From: Cardiocondyla obscurior
Taxonomy: Eukaryota > Arthropoda > Insecta > Hymenoptera > Formicidae
Length of the DNA stretch: 64,000 nucleotides
Assembly: GCF_019399895.1 (NCBI RefSeq)
Contig: NC_091880.1
Location: forward strand, 2,480,001-2,544,000
Direction: 5' to 3'
Both the position numbers and the translations under genes were made by a program. Positions 12,872 to 23,695 of this stretch are shown in pieces. The stretch's first letter is position 1. Every line of letters begins with the position of its first letter. The notes beneath the pieces were generated by a model that worked only from the letters and a program-made list of their open reading frames with translations, did no database searches and was not told the DNA's origin.

Positions 12872-14842
12872 AGTGATGGGCAACAAAATGTATTTATTTT
12901 TACACGAAACAAAATATTCTGCGCATGCTATAATTAAATCCGATAAATTCTCTTTATAAAAATTCAATTTAAATTATTTGTGCGTGCATTAGTTAGTCGT
13001 AATAATTGGAAATAATTTATGACTTGTACAATGAGCACAGTTTAAAGACGCGTACTCTTTTCTCTGGAATATGCAAAAATGTATCAAATAGTATTGGTTC
13101 CATTCCTATTACAAAAACAAATTAATATATTTAAACCAGATATTATTTATACATACTAGTTTATACAGATTAGTTAGGAAATGTAAATAATTATTAAACG
13201 ATTAGTTGTTAAAAGCTTATTACTGGACTAAGAAAAAGACCACAGATAAAAATCTAATTTATCGTATCGATATTATTGTTAAATTGTATATTAACTAAAA
13301 ATTAAGTTATACAATTATTGTAAAGTTTTATTTTTTACACGCGTAAAAAAAGAGAAGATAAGATCGGTTTAATATATTTTAAAATTATTTGATATTAATT
13401 TATAAATTCTTTAATTCTGTATGTGAGACAGATAAGCTTGTTATGTTATTATGTTTAATTTAGTGACTACTCAGGGTTTTACAATTAATCCGTAAATGAC
13501 GGCCAATTTAAGACGTAAAGCAGAATCCTAATATTTTATCTATGATATTGTGATATGATAATAAACGACCGATAACGGAACGACGCGAACCAAAAGAAGC
13601 ACATTGATATAGAATATAATTTAAGCGAGTGTTCTGCAATATATTTGTGGCTATATAAAAGGATTTAAAAGTTCTTTTAAAGTAACACTCTTAAGAGAAA
13701 TAAAAAAAAAAGAAAAAATAAATTTATTTTATCTCTCAAAAATAAATCAATAAAAAATATTAAAAACAATTTTTTTTTACTGATATTGTCTGCAAAGGAA
13801 AAAAAAGATTGTCATATAAATAATGAAAAATGTTAAGATATCTTAAAACAATTTTACACTTTTTAAAATTATTTATTTATTTTTTTTCGGTATTTTCTCT
13901 TGTAGAATACTCGCTTATTTTTTATTGGACACAAATGTTCAGATGTTGTATAAGATATATGCGTATTAGAAGTGAGGCTGCACAAATCTACCTAGATTTT
14001 TATTAATTGAAAGTGCTATTTCAATAAGAGATCACAGTTCTACTTTCCTATCTCTATTATTTGTGTATAAAAAAAAAAATATATATATATATACGTAGCT
14101 TGTAACATAACAAATGTAATTAATGTAAATTTCTGTGAACTATGTATTGCGACGATTATACTGTATTATATGACTCACGAAGTAGGCAGGGTTTTTATGA
14201 AATTTATTACACGTGTGTAATAAATTTGTGGATGAGATTCAATGTGCAATTAGTTTCTCTCTTTTATAATTAAAGATTTATAAGAGATAGAAACGCGTAC
14301 TTATATGTAGCTAATTATTTCGAACTTCCTTGAAACGCTTATAAGAGGTGAGAAAAGCAAAAAAATGTTCAACAGATCAAAAGCTGTAGTAAAAATTCTT
14401 CCACATTGATCTTTTGCGATTATAGTTATAGAATATTTTGCGTAATGTAATATTGTACATTTAAAAAATATTAAAAAAGTAGAACAAGATGTTGAAATTG
14501 AGAGCATTGTAAAAGTGGAAATGTTTTTAAGATATGCGGCAGAAGTATTAATTTCTCTCTATGGAAAATATCTTTTTAAGATTCTGTATGTATATATTAT
14601 AATATATGTATATCACGAATGCAAATATGCGACAACGTTATACTACTTTTCATTATTACCCCATTGCCCCATATATAGTTCTCAGCCAATTGATAAATTA
14701 AATTGAAATTAATTGATGGCAAAATAAATGAAAAACTGTCGGTAAAATGAATAATTAATTATTGCTGGACCACTTACCTATGAGCATCTTCAAGTAATAC
14801 AGCCTGGCACCTCCGACCCCCAGAGTTTGCGATCATTCAAGC
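12872..14842. other. AT-rich intergenic region, no gene seen
   Basis: Contains the likely 3' UTR of the FAMeT-like gene, then very AT-rich DNA with poly-A runs and a short (TA)n tract near 14080. The two ORFs of about 65 codons at 14.3-14.7 kb have no splice context or family resemblance. Confidence 0.5.
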
Positions 14843-15050
14843 CCCTCGTCCTCCTCGCCTCGTTCTTCTAGCCTCGTCCTCCTCGCCTCATCCTCCTCGC
14901 CTCGTCCTCCTCGCCTCGTCCTCCTCGTTTCGTCCTCCTCGTCTCGTCCTTCTCGCCTCGTCCTCCTCACCTTGTCCTCCTCGCCACGTCCTCCTCACCT
15001 TGTCCTCTTCGCCACGTCCTCCTCGCCTCGTCCTCCTCGCCTTATCCTTG
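14843..15050. repeat. 14-bp minisatellite, unit GCCTCGTCCTCCTC
   Basis: About 15 tandem copies of a 14-base pyrimidine-rich unit with scattered substitutions (CTCATCC, CACCTTG, CCACGTC variants). One strand is almost pure C/T with regularly spaced G, giving strong strand asymmetry. The 14-base period rules out a constant reading frame, so the Ser/Pro/Arg-rich frame across it is not a gene. Confidence 0.9.
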
Positions 15051-15069
15051 GTTCTCGTCGCGGTCACTT

Positions 15070-15430
15070 CGCCCGCGATTACAGCTACCGTGACGCTCGA
15101 GATACACTCTCACATATCATACGCAGCAAACACTCGCAAGCCATCACTTGCACACGCGTAAATCCGACGATCAGCGTTAATTTTCGGTAATTATTCAAGC
15201 GAACGATCCGCTCGCGCACCTCCGACCACAAGATATCGCGGCTATTCAACCGCTTTGTCGTTTCGCTTTCGAATGCGGCTACTGTAATGCACGAGACGTA
15301 TCGCTAACACTTACACGTATCACATAAAGCAAACACTCGCGATTCATCACTTGCATACGCGTAAATCCGACGACCAGCGTTAATTTTCGGTAATTATTCA
15401 AGCGAACTATCCTCTCGCGTACCACCGACT
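15070..15430. repeat. Degenerate direct duplication offset by 203 bp
   Basis: The segment ending GCGTAAATCCGACGA..CAGCGTTAATTTTCGGTAATTATTCAAGCGAAC near 15150-15210 recurs 203 bases later at about 15353-15413, with similar flanks (AGCAAACACTCGC, then CACCTCCGAC / TACCACCGAC). The start of the unit also resembles sequence at about 14808-14840, just before the minisatellite. The minisatellite therefore seems to have grown inside the first of about two to three diverged units. Confidence 0.75.
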
Positions 15431-16436
15431 CGATTACAGTTTGTTAACTGTTTGAAAATGTGCATCACTGATTGGCTGCGGGCTTGCGACATCACGATTC
15501 GGTGCGTTCGGTGAAACTTCAGCTCGGTCACTTGCGTCGTATAAATATTTATTATTTTTAACTTTTGAGAAATAAGTTAAACTACTACAACATTAGAATG
15601 CTGATGCTATTCGCGAAAATGAATAACACACGCTGGTATTATCGATTGAAAATCGACAATGTATTAATCAGCCTAATTTTAGCAAACTTACATTCAAGCG
15701 CTATTTAATAAAAAAATTTTTTCTATTTAGTCTTGATAAATCTAGAAGACAAATTGCGCTGTCTTTTTCAAGCCGCGAAACTCGGACAGGGCGTTTCGCG
15801 TTTTTATCTCGTGTTACTTCGAAATAACCGTGTACCGGCGAAACAACGCGATTTTTTAACACAAAGCAAAGTAGATCGAGGCTGACGAGTGTAATGCCAT
15901 CTTGCAGATGGTGTTCTTAAGAAACGTCGCGGAGGGAAAAATTCAAAGTTCGCACGAAACTTCGTCTCGCTTTCAGGGTAGCATATAAACGCTCTGCCAA
16001 TTAACACATTGAGGTAAAAAGCGCAAAAGACGGGAAAAGATCGAAATCGTCTGCTTACGACCGACTAACAATCAGCGCGATGTGACAGTACGAGAATATG
16101 AAAAATGAAAAAATTTTTATACAATTTTCTTTAACGTTACGACAACTGTTTTCGATTTTTTACAATTAAAGTTTCAGACGCTTTGTTCGTTTCGTAGATT
16201 CAGCCCTGACCATTCTGACAAGAATAACGTTCCAGCACGAATGTGACGTGTCCTTTGGATCATTTCTGACGTTTTCTAAGATTTTTCCAAGTAGTTAAAA
16301 AGAGATGAGAAAAAACTGACATGTGAAAATGAGCACGTGCAGCACATGAGCATGTCTCGTTGTATATGATGGACGCATTAGAGGTGCCGCACGATTTACA
16401 ACTCTCCGCCGGGTAGGGCCGGGTTTCTTCTTCGTT

Positions 16437-16491
16437 TATAAGAAACGCTGAACGCGAAACTGTCGTCAAACGGCTCGTGGACTACTCTGCC
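16437..16491 (+). promoter_or_regulatory. Distal crustin promoter and leader exon (copy 1)
   Basis: TATAAG at 16437-16442 and TCAAAC at 16466 are about 30 bases apart, the spacing expected for TATA and initiator. The short leader then meets an intact GTAAGT donor at 16492. Acceptors ending at 16649 (copy 1) and 16896 (copy 2) could both be used; the latter gives a short leader before the ATG at 16988. Confidence 0.55.
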
Positions 16492-16683
16492 GTAAGTATA
16501 AATCTTGAAAAGAATATGAAAATATTTTTATTAGTTTTATGTAACATGAAAGCTTGACTTCACAAATGTTGTAATTTTTATTTCATATCATTATGTTTTA
16601 TATTAATTATAACGTATATTTTAAATATATAATCAATATTATTTTCTAGCTAAAATTCTTACCATTTAGAGTTCTTCTTCGCT

Positions 16684-16738
16684 TATAAGAAATGCTAAAC
16701 GCGAAACTGTCGTCAAACGGCTCGTGGACTACTGTGCC
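16684..16738 (+). promoter_or_regulatory. Proximal crustin promoter and leader (copy 2, donor lost)
   Basis: Copy of the distal promoter, with TATAAG at 16684-16689 and TCAAAC at 16713. The donor is changed from GTAAGT to ATAAGT at 16739, so a transcript starting here would probably retain the intron-like sequence in its leader up to the ATG at 16988. Confidence 0.5.
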
Positions 16739-16987
16739 ATAAGTATAAACCTTGAGAAAAATATGAAATTATTTTTATTGGTTTTATGTAACATGAAAGC
16801 TTGATTTTACAACTGTTGTAATTTTTATTTCGCATTATTATGTTTTATTTTAATTATAACATATATTTAAAATATATAATCGATATTATTTTCTAGCTAA
16901 AATTCTTACCATTTAAAGTGAGGCCAAGTAAAATATAACCAGCCAGTAATTGACGATTTTAATTGCCATTTTTGAAAGCGCCTGAAC

Positions 16988-17392
16988 ATGGACCGAAAAT
17001 TGCTGTGCCTCTTATCGTTATGTTTTATTTTTACGGAGGCTTATACGAATTCTTGCAAATATTGGTGCAAAATGAGAGATCATCAGTACTATTGTTGCCC
17101 GAACGGAGAAAGTGATACTTCCGCTTTCGAATCAAAATACAACTGGTACTTCCATCTTCCCTGGTTTAGGTTTGTTATCGGTGTCGAGTCACATATCGAG
17201 GAACCTTGGCATGAATCAATGACAATGTGGAAGCCGAAGAAGCACTGTCCACCCTTGAGGGCTCAATGTCCAAGGTCTCACGAATGGTACAAGCCACCTA
17301 AACACTGTGACGCCGATCACGAGTGTGAAGAAAATGAAAAGTGTTGTTTCGACGTATGCCTAGAACACAAGACGTGCAAAGATGCAGAATAG
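16988..17392 (+). CDS. Crustin-type secreted WAP-domain peptide (ant type V-like)
   Basis: A single-exon, 134-residue secreted protein. MDRKLLCLLSLCFIFTEAY is a signal peptide. The mature chain has the crustin Cys-rich box (SCKYWCK...YYCC, about residues 22-37), then an aromatic-rich linker (YNWYFHLPWFRF and several further W), then a C-terminal WAP four-disulphide core (about residues 85-131) with eight cysteines in the order C-C-C-C-CC-C-C, including CPPLRAQC and EKCCFDVC. The 12-cysteine layout is that of crustins, antimicrobial/protease-inhibitor-like peptides best known from crustaceans; the Cys box plus aromatic linker plus WAP layout is what has been called type V in ants. Function as an immune effector is inferred from the family. 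The duplicated promoter upstream suggests selection on, or drift in, its expression. The ATG fits the signal peptide and is preceded by stops. Confidence 0.9.
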   Translation: MDRKLLCLLSLCFIFTEAYTNSCKYWCKMRDHQYYCCPNGESDTSAFESKYNWYFHLPWFRFVIGVESHIEEPWHESMTMWKPKKHCPPLRAQCPRSHEWYKPPKHCDADHECEENEKCCFDVCLEHKTCKDAE

Positions 17393-17459
17393 ATGTTCCT
17401 ATAACATTACTATACATATTTATAACGTAATCAAATATCTAGATATATGTATGTACGTA

Positions 17460-17719
17460 CACTGAAAGGCAGATATGGCACTTGCTTTGGCGACGGCGAC
17501 TAGAGTCATGTGTGACCTTAGCGTGGTGTGTGTCAAGTCACACACGAAGCGCGCTCGTACATGTGTAGCGTAGTATCGGTCACCGATGACTGAGGGAAAA
17601 GGATCGCGCGCCCTACTACTCTCCCCCCCACCCTATTCGGCGGCCGAGAGAGGGAGAAATCACATACGCCAGCCGCCGTCGCCGCTCGTCGCAGCAAATT
17701 CCATCTCTGCCTTTCAGTG
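17460..17719. mobile_element. TA-flanked MITE with long imperfect inverted ends, copy 1
   Basis: The element starts CACTGAAAGGCAGATATGG and ends with the inverse CTGCCTTTCAGTG, flanked by TA on both sides (17458-17459, 17720-17721). The inverted similarity continues inward for about 60 bases (TTTGGCGACGGCGACTAG versus CTGGCGACGGCGG-type sequence on the other arm). It is 260 bp and GC-rich in an AT-rich setting, with no transposase. TA duplication and CACTG ends fit a Tc1/mariner-like or related TA-targeting family. Related copies occur at 38328-38575 and 57831-57993. Confidence 0.85.
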
Positions 17720-18282
17720 TACAATATAATATTTCTTACCACAAGAAAATTATAATATGCTATAAATTTTTAATTATAATATTTATATAATTCACATATC
17801 CACTTAACGCTATTAAAAAAAATACTATTGCTTTATAGAAAAATTATATTAAAGCACTGCAACATATAAAAATGTAAAAATAAAATTCAAAAATACAAAA
17901 TCTGCATTTGCACATGTATGTAAATGTTTTAATAGCTTACCAGGTTTTTATATTAATATATTTTTTTTGAACCAATAGAAAACTACGTCAATAAATTATT
18001 CCAAAAATGTATAATCTGTTTATTTTTGCATAATAATTTTTTTAATTGCCCTACTGTCACTCTGGTGTGGTACGTAGCGTGAAATAAAATCAGAAACCAT
18101 GCGCTTGGTACGTTACCAGTCGAGAACGTCGTCAACTACGTAGTTCTGTGTCCGTTGAGGCGCTGGTAAACGGGCTCCTGAAATGCGAGCATGTCCTCGA
18201 GCATCTCTCGGACCTCTCTCGGCTCTCTCTGCACAGAAATCAGCGGCTTTAGCAGTGGCTAGTGAAATCATCGCGCGAAAAG
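17720..18282. other. Intergenic region and CSN4 5' flank
   Basis: AT-rich DNA to about 18.05 kb, then more balanced sequence leading to the CSN4 start. The CSN4 5' UTR and promoter should lie at about 18.1-18.28 kb. No TATA box was seen. Confidence 0.5.
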
Positions 18283-20458
18283 ATGGTGGTGACGGTGGCT
18301 TCTGTGCGTCAACAACTCAGTAATCTGGCGCATTCCGGCGGTTCCCACAAAGACCAAGCCGAGAAGTATGTGCGTCGAGTATAACCGAGTCACGATCAGA
18401 TCGTATATTCATGAGCGAATCGTTCTCTGTTTAGATACCGCTCAACCCTGGACATGATAGTGTTTTCTTCCGGCGAGGAGCTAGTCGATGCCCTGAAGAC
18501 GTTCATTGAAGCGAGTACGTTATTTTTATCTCATTGGCACTTCGCATCTGTAGACTCGCCAAGTGTCTAATGAGGACTACGATATCCTCTTCGAAAATTT
18601 CGCGAGATTTAAGCGCGACCTAGTATGTCGTGAACAGGTTATAAGATGAATGTAATTCTATAGTCTAGATTAAAAAGTAGCTACCAAAGATACTATAAGT
18701 ATTATTATCGCTCTGCGATAGTATTATAATTGCAAAATATATAACTGTAACAAGACAATAATATAGTACATTGTTCTATTTTGAAATAACATTAAAATGT
18801 TTATGCAACATTATTTTATCACTTTTTATGCACATATATGATTAGAGATGAAAGAAAAGGGAACATAAATATAATTTTAAGTACTAATTACAGTTTAGCA
18901 TTAAGATACAGACAGTTAGTGTATTATATTTTACATTCAAAGAGACAAAAATAAGTGTAAAATAATTTTTTAAAACTAATACTAAAAATAAACTTTTATT
19001 ATAGTTGTGAATGAAAATGTGAGCCTAGTAATCTCAAGACAAGTACTAACTGATGTCAGCACTCGTTTGCTGTGTTTGCCAGATGAGATATCAAAAGCTG
19101 TTTCACATTATACATTGGATAAGGTAAATTTTATTCTTTAATTGATAAGGCAAAACTAAAGATAATTTAAATTACAAATTTTTTTAATTAAAATGATGTG
19201 ATATTTATGTAGGTTCAACCACGTGTTATCTCCTTTGAAGAACAAGTAGCTAGCATAAGGCAACATTTAGCTGATATTTATGAACGTAATCAGAACTGGA
19301 GAGAAGCTGCAAATGTTTTAGTTGGCATACCACTGGAAACAGGACAAAAGTAATATATACATATTTTATTTAATCTTATTGTTTTCACTAGTGACACTAA
19401 CAAAATTAATTTTTTCAGGCAGTATACCATTGACTACAAACTTGAAACTTATCTTAAAATTGCTAGATTATATTTGGAAGATGATGACCCAGTACAGGCT
19501 GAAGCATTTATCAATCGAGCATCACTTTTGCAGGTAAAGTTTTTTCGTTTTTTTCTCTCTCTTACAAGTTTTTTTTTTAATATTTTGATATCTAATTCTT
19601 TTTTTATTATTCCATAGGCTGAATCTAAAAATGAACAGTTGCAAATATATTATAAAGTGTGCTATGCAAGAGTGCTAGATTATAGAAGAAAGTTTATAGA
19701 AGCAGCTCAGAGATACAATGAATTATCATATAGGTCCATCATTCATGAAGACGAACGCATGACGGCTCTTAGGAATGCATTGATTTGCACAGTGTTAGCT
19801 TCTGCAGGCAAGCAATTAGTTAACTTTAAGCAAATTCCATTTCTTAAATTGTTACTCACGTTATTTTTTTTACAGGACAACAAAGAAGTCGAATGCTGGC
19901 TACATTGTTTAAAGACGAACGCTGTCAACAACTTCCAGCTTACTCAATTTTGGAAAAAATGTATCTGGACCGTATTATTCGGCGTTCTGAATTACAGGAG
20001 TTTGAAGCATTATTGCAGCCTCACCAGAAAGCGTGCACCATTGACGGATTAGGCTCCACTATACTCGACCGTGCTGTTATCGAACATAATTTATTGTCTG
20101 CTAGTAAATTGTACAACAACATTACGTTCGAAGAATTAGGTGCATTATTGGATATTCCACCTACTAAAGCGGAAAAAATTGCCAGCCAAATGATTACTGA
20201 AAGCAGAATGAATGGATATATAGATCAAATCGATTCTATAGTACATTTCGAAAGTAAGTTGCTTTAAATTTTTCAACTCATATGTATCATTTTTTATGCA
20301 ATCAATACCGTTTTATTTTTCCAGCACGTGAGACCTTACCTACATGGGACAAACAAATACAATCGCTATGTTACCAAGTGAATCAAATAATCGAGAAAAT
20401 AGCTCAAACAGAGCCAGAATGGATCGCAAAAGCAATGGACGATCAAATGGTGCATTAA
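18283..20458 (+). CDS. CSN4: COP9 signalosome complex subunit 4
   Basis: CSN4 is a PCI-domain subunit of the COP9 signalosome, which deneddylates cullins and regulates cullin-RING ubiquitin ligases. Exons: 18283-18365, 18435-18514, 19005-19123, 19213-19349, 19419-19533, 19618-19807, 19876-20253, 20325-20458; all phases match and give 411 residues, close to the usual length of about 406. Recognisable segments include NWREAANVLVGIPLETGQK, the TPR-like helices (YLKIARLYLEDDDPVQAE), the PCI/winged-helix part (NNITFEELGALLDIPPTKAEKIA) and the C-terminal helix ending AKAMDDQMVH. The sixth intron has a GC rather than GT donor (GCAG/GCAAGC at 19808), fixed by the family sequence ASAGQQRSRMLATLF across the junction. 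The start MVVTVASVRQQL has a good context. Confidence 0.97.
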
Positions 20459-22063
20459 TACAAATTTTGTTTAACACGGAAAAATGTCGAACGAAAAATA
20501 TCGGAATTATTTACAATATGTACACGATACACAGCCAGCCAAAATAGTGAATATTTATAGAGCTCATTATTGAGACATAAATATCGCCCAATGCACATCA
20601 TTCATTATGTTTGATTGTTTTCTATATAAAATTTCATTTCAGAATATAACCACATTGTTTTTAGAATTGATATTAGTCAGTATTGTGCATTTAAAATATG
20701 TTGAATGTATATTACATCCTTAATTTTCTGCAATACCAATTTTACTATTTTATATCGCTTATTAAAAAAAAATGTACCTAAAAATTTAATATAATTTTAT
20801 CGTACACAATACTAAAGCAAATTTAAGAGAAATATTGAAATGGTTGTTTATTTGCAATCGATTTAGGTAAAATCATATATAGATGAAAAACAATGTAAGT
20901 TCTTCTTGTAAATAAATCACATTCGTACTTCGTACAATATTATTCATTGAACCTACACATAACCTATAAAGAATAATTTATGAGGAAAATAAAAACTATT
21001 TTTTACCTCGCAAACAATTATTATTTTCTATGTAAAATAAAGCAATGGAATTATACATATATGTCCTACTTATGTCTTTTTGAAAATATGACCATTATTA
21101 TTTTTTACATTTACGTGATTATATATGAAAATTTTGTAAAGGAATATACTTTCATTAACATTTGAGACAAACGTTATAATTTAGCCAAACTGGCAGTACT
21201 TTTTAACAAGGAACAAACTTGGAAATATCCATTTCTTACGATATGAGAATAGCATAAGTGATTATTAATATTGTAATCTATACAAGTTTACATAATTGTA
21301 TTATTTATATGAATTAGAGAAGGCAGCATATCATTATATCAATATATGATAATACCAAAAAAATATATACTCATTTACTGTCAATCAATCACATTTGATT
21401 AGGTCAACTATCACTATTTGATTGCATAAAAATATGAGTATCATATATATTCTAATCTGGTCCTATCCAGTCAAACACAAAATTCGTAAAAATATGATTA
21501 AAATAGTATAGCGTTTCAAAAAAATATTTTGCATTATTTGGAAATTATTTATACGAAGTAATATGAAAAATTGAATATAAAGTATATTAATAATATGAAT
21601 ACTTACTATCAACCAAATAAACCAAATGTTACAAGTTAAATATCTTTATATTTTTTAATTCATACTATTGCCTTTTCTCTCTTTATTTCACATTATATAT
21701 TTCAGTGTATTTTTAATGATGAAAATTATTTTACTTAACAGGAACTGACAAAAAAACTGCGCGTGTAACTTTAGTACGATAACAGTACAAATCCGTATGT
21801 ATAACACGAATTCATATTGTTCATAAAAGATATTGTTGAATCATGGTCACAATTATGTATAATAGACTAATGTGATAAACTAATTTCGAATGATATTTTG
21901 TGGCATCTATTCAAGGATCAATCTACCTACATTTTACAGGTAATATTTATTTGAAGCATGTACTGTCACGCCAATTTGTTATGACACAGAGGTCATAAAT
22001 ATATTTTTATGGGATAATTTTTTTTGTTTACTCGTAATAAGCATTAATTTATATGGTACGTAT
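20459..22063. other. Convergent 3' flanks of CSN4 and VDAC, no gene
   Basis: Very AT-rich DNA between the CSN4 stop and the VDAC stop. It should hold both 3' UTRs. The ORF at 20980-21165 is a low-complexity chance frame. A loose inverted similarity around 21358-21462 was noted but is too imperfect to call. Confidence 0.5.
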
Positions 22064-23682
22064 TTAAGCTTGAAGATCTAGCGCAACGCCATATTTGTGG
22101 CCACCAGAGCCAAAGTTTTTCCCATCAATGTTCGTGGAAAGCGTCAAAGTTACACCTGTAAGTAGATATTTACTTTTTTAACTATTTATTAACGTATAAA
22201 TGGGTACTTGTAAGATTTATTAATTTTATAACTATATATTACTAAATTATTACTATAGACCATTGTGAAATTGTCACTCTGCCAAAAGTTTATTCTCTAT
22301 TCAGTGTGACTGTCAAAGTACTAGTTATTAATAGAATGTTGTTTTATCGTAAATTTTTACCGTGAACAAAAAACATTTTTTTTTAATTTAGATTTTAAAA
22401 TGTGTTTAAATAATATATTACATTCTGTACAACGTTATTAAAATAATTTATATTGCATTTTGCACTTATAAAAATATTTAGAATTCTATTCATATTTTTA
22501 AGAAAATATTTTTTTTACATTACTCACCGTCTCGTAGTTTCTGTTGATATCCCAAACCTATCTGTAGATTAGAATTTACTTTGGCTCTAATATTAGCATT
22601 ATTATCAAGATTATACTTTGCACCAATACCGAATTGAGTTACATTATTACTGGAATTATACACCAAATTAATTGCTCCTTCCAAATCTGGCTTTATTTTA
22701 TGATAAATGGAGCTGTTAAACTCGCGACCGTTATCTCTAAAAATAAAATATTGTTTAAATATTAATTAATTAAACAAAAATGTATCAGACATGATGTTTT
22801 TATAATTATACTTACACAGCGCTATGAAGAGTAAAATCGGAAGCGACGTATCCAAGAGCAAAATTGTTCCTTGTAAGTTTGTTTCTTTGTGAATCAAAGG
22901 AAGCCTGATAACCACCCAGCCATCCTATAAAATAAACAATATATTCATCCAAATAATTAAATAACTAATATTTAAATCATATGACAGGCTTACTTTTTAT
23001 TTGTAAGTTATTCCATTTATTCAGAACAAGGAAATATAGATTTAGGACAAAGGGATGGATGCATAAGGATCTAAATTAAAATTTGTTTAAACTAATGTGT
23101 ATAAAAAATATATTATTAAAGTTTATTATTAATGCATATATCTAATGTTTTAATTTACCTTGATAACCCACAACCCCAGAAGCATAAATCAAGGGTCCAG
23201 CAGACAGACTGAGATCAAAATCAGCAGTTGCAGAGACATTTTCATGTTTATAAGTCGTCTTCAGTTTTCCAGTTTTGGAGCTGCAAATATAAAAATAGTA
23301 AATCAAAATATAATTACAAATCATAAAGCACTCTAGTTTTTGGTACTTGCAAGATATCTTACCCTGTTTGTGGAGAGAAGGTACAGCTATAACCGACAGT
23401 GAGACCATTGAGCAACTTATTGGCAATGCTGATTTCAGTTCCAAGAGTATTGTCAGTATTCCACTTCTCACCAAACGTCAATCCATGTTCCTTGAACTTG
23501 TACTTTGTTTCCAAGTTACCAAATACCTTTCCTGTATCCTGGTTAGACACACCTCCACAAGAGAACTCAACATCAGAATTAGTCTTGGTTTTCACATCTA
23601 GTTTGAACAAACCAAAGTGGTAACCTTGACCAAATACATCTCGAGCATTCTTTCCCAGATCAGAATATGTTGGAGGAGCCAT
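22064..23682 (-). CDS. porin (VDAC): Voltage-dependent anion-selective channel (mitochondrial porin)
   Basis: VDAC forms the beta-barrel pore of the mitochondrial outer membrane for ATP, ADP and other metabolites. Coding exons on the minus strand: 23363-23682, 23159-23280, 22816-22924, 22528-22736, 22064-22155 (TAA at 22064-22066); phases 2, 1, 2, 1; 283 residues, the normal size. The N-terminal helix segment MAPPTYSDLGKNARDVF, the GYHFGLFKLDVKTKT strand, the alternating hydrophobic beta-strand pattern and the C-terminal GGHKYGVALDLQA are all typical. The ATG lies 12 bases into an exon whose acceptor is at 23694-23695, so the 5' UTR is spliced. An upstream donor (ACT/GTAAGT, exon end 24405) marks a likely non-coding first exon. 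The gene is divergent from the SMYD gene. Confidence 0.97.
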
Positions 23683-23695
23683 ATTCTGCAACACT

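Larger units (their letters stand above)
16425..16918. repeat. 247-bp tandem duplication upstream of the crustin gene
   Basis: Copy 1 (16425-16671) and copy 2 (16672-16918) are near-identical at a constant 247-base offset. Each begins TTCTTCTTCG, holds a TATAAG box, an initiator-like TCAAAC, a short leader and an AT-rich intron-like stretch, and ends TTTTCTAGCTAAAATTCTTACCATTTA. The duplicated unit therefore spans promoter, first exon, intron and splice acceptor. In copy 2 the donor GTAAGT of copy 1 (16492) reads ATAAGT (16739). Confidence 0.9.

Noticed and set aside
14972..15190. Ser/Pro/Arg-rich frame across the minisatellite
   Set aside because: The 14-bp repeat changes frame each unit; the translation is an artefact.
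16260..16469. Minus-strand frame of 69 codons covering crustin promoter copy 1
   Set aside because: Overlaps the duplicated TATA/leader region; no homology or splice support.
21358..21462. Loose inverted similarity (AATATATACTCAT.. versus ..ATGAGTATCATATATATT)
   Set aside because: Too imperfect and AT-rich to distinguish from chance.
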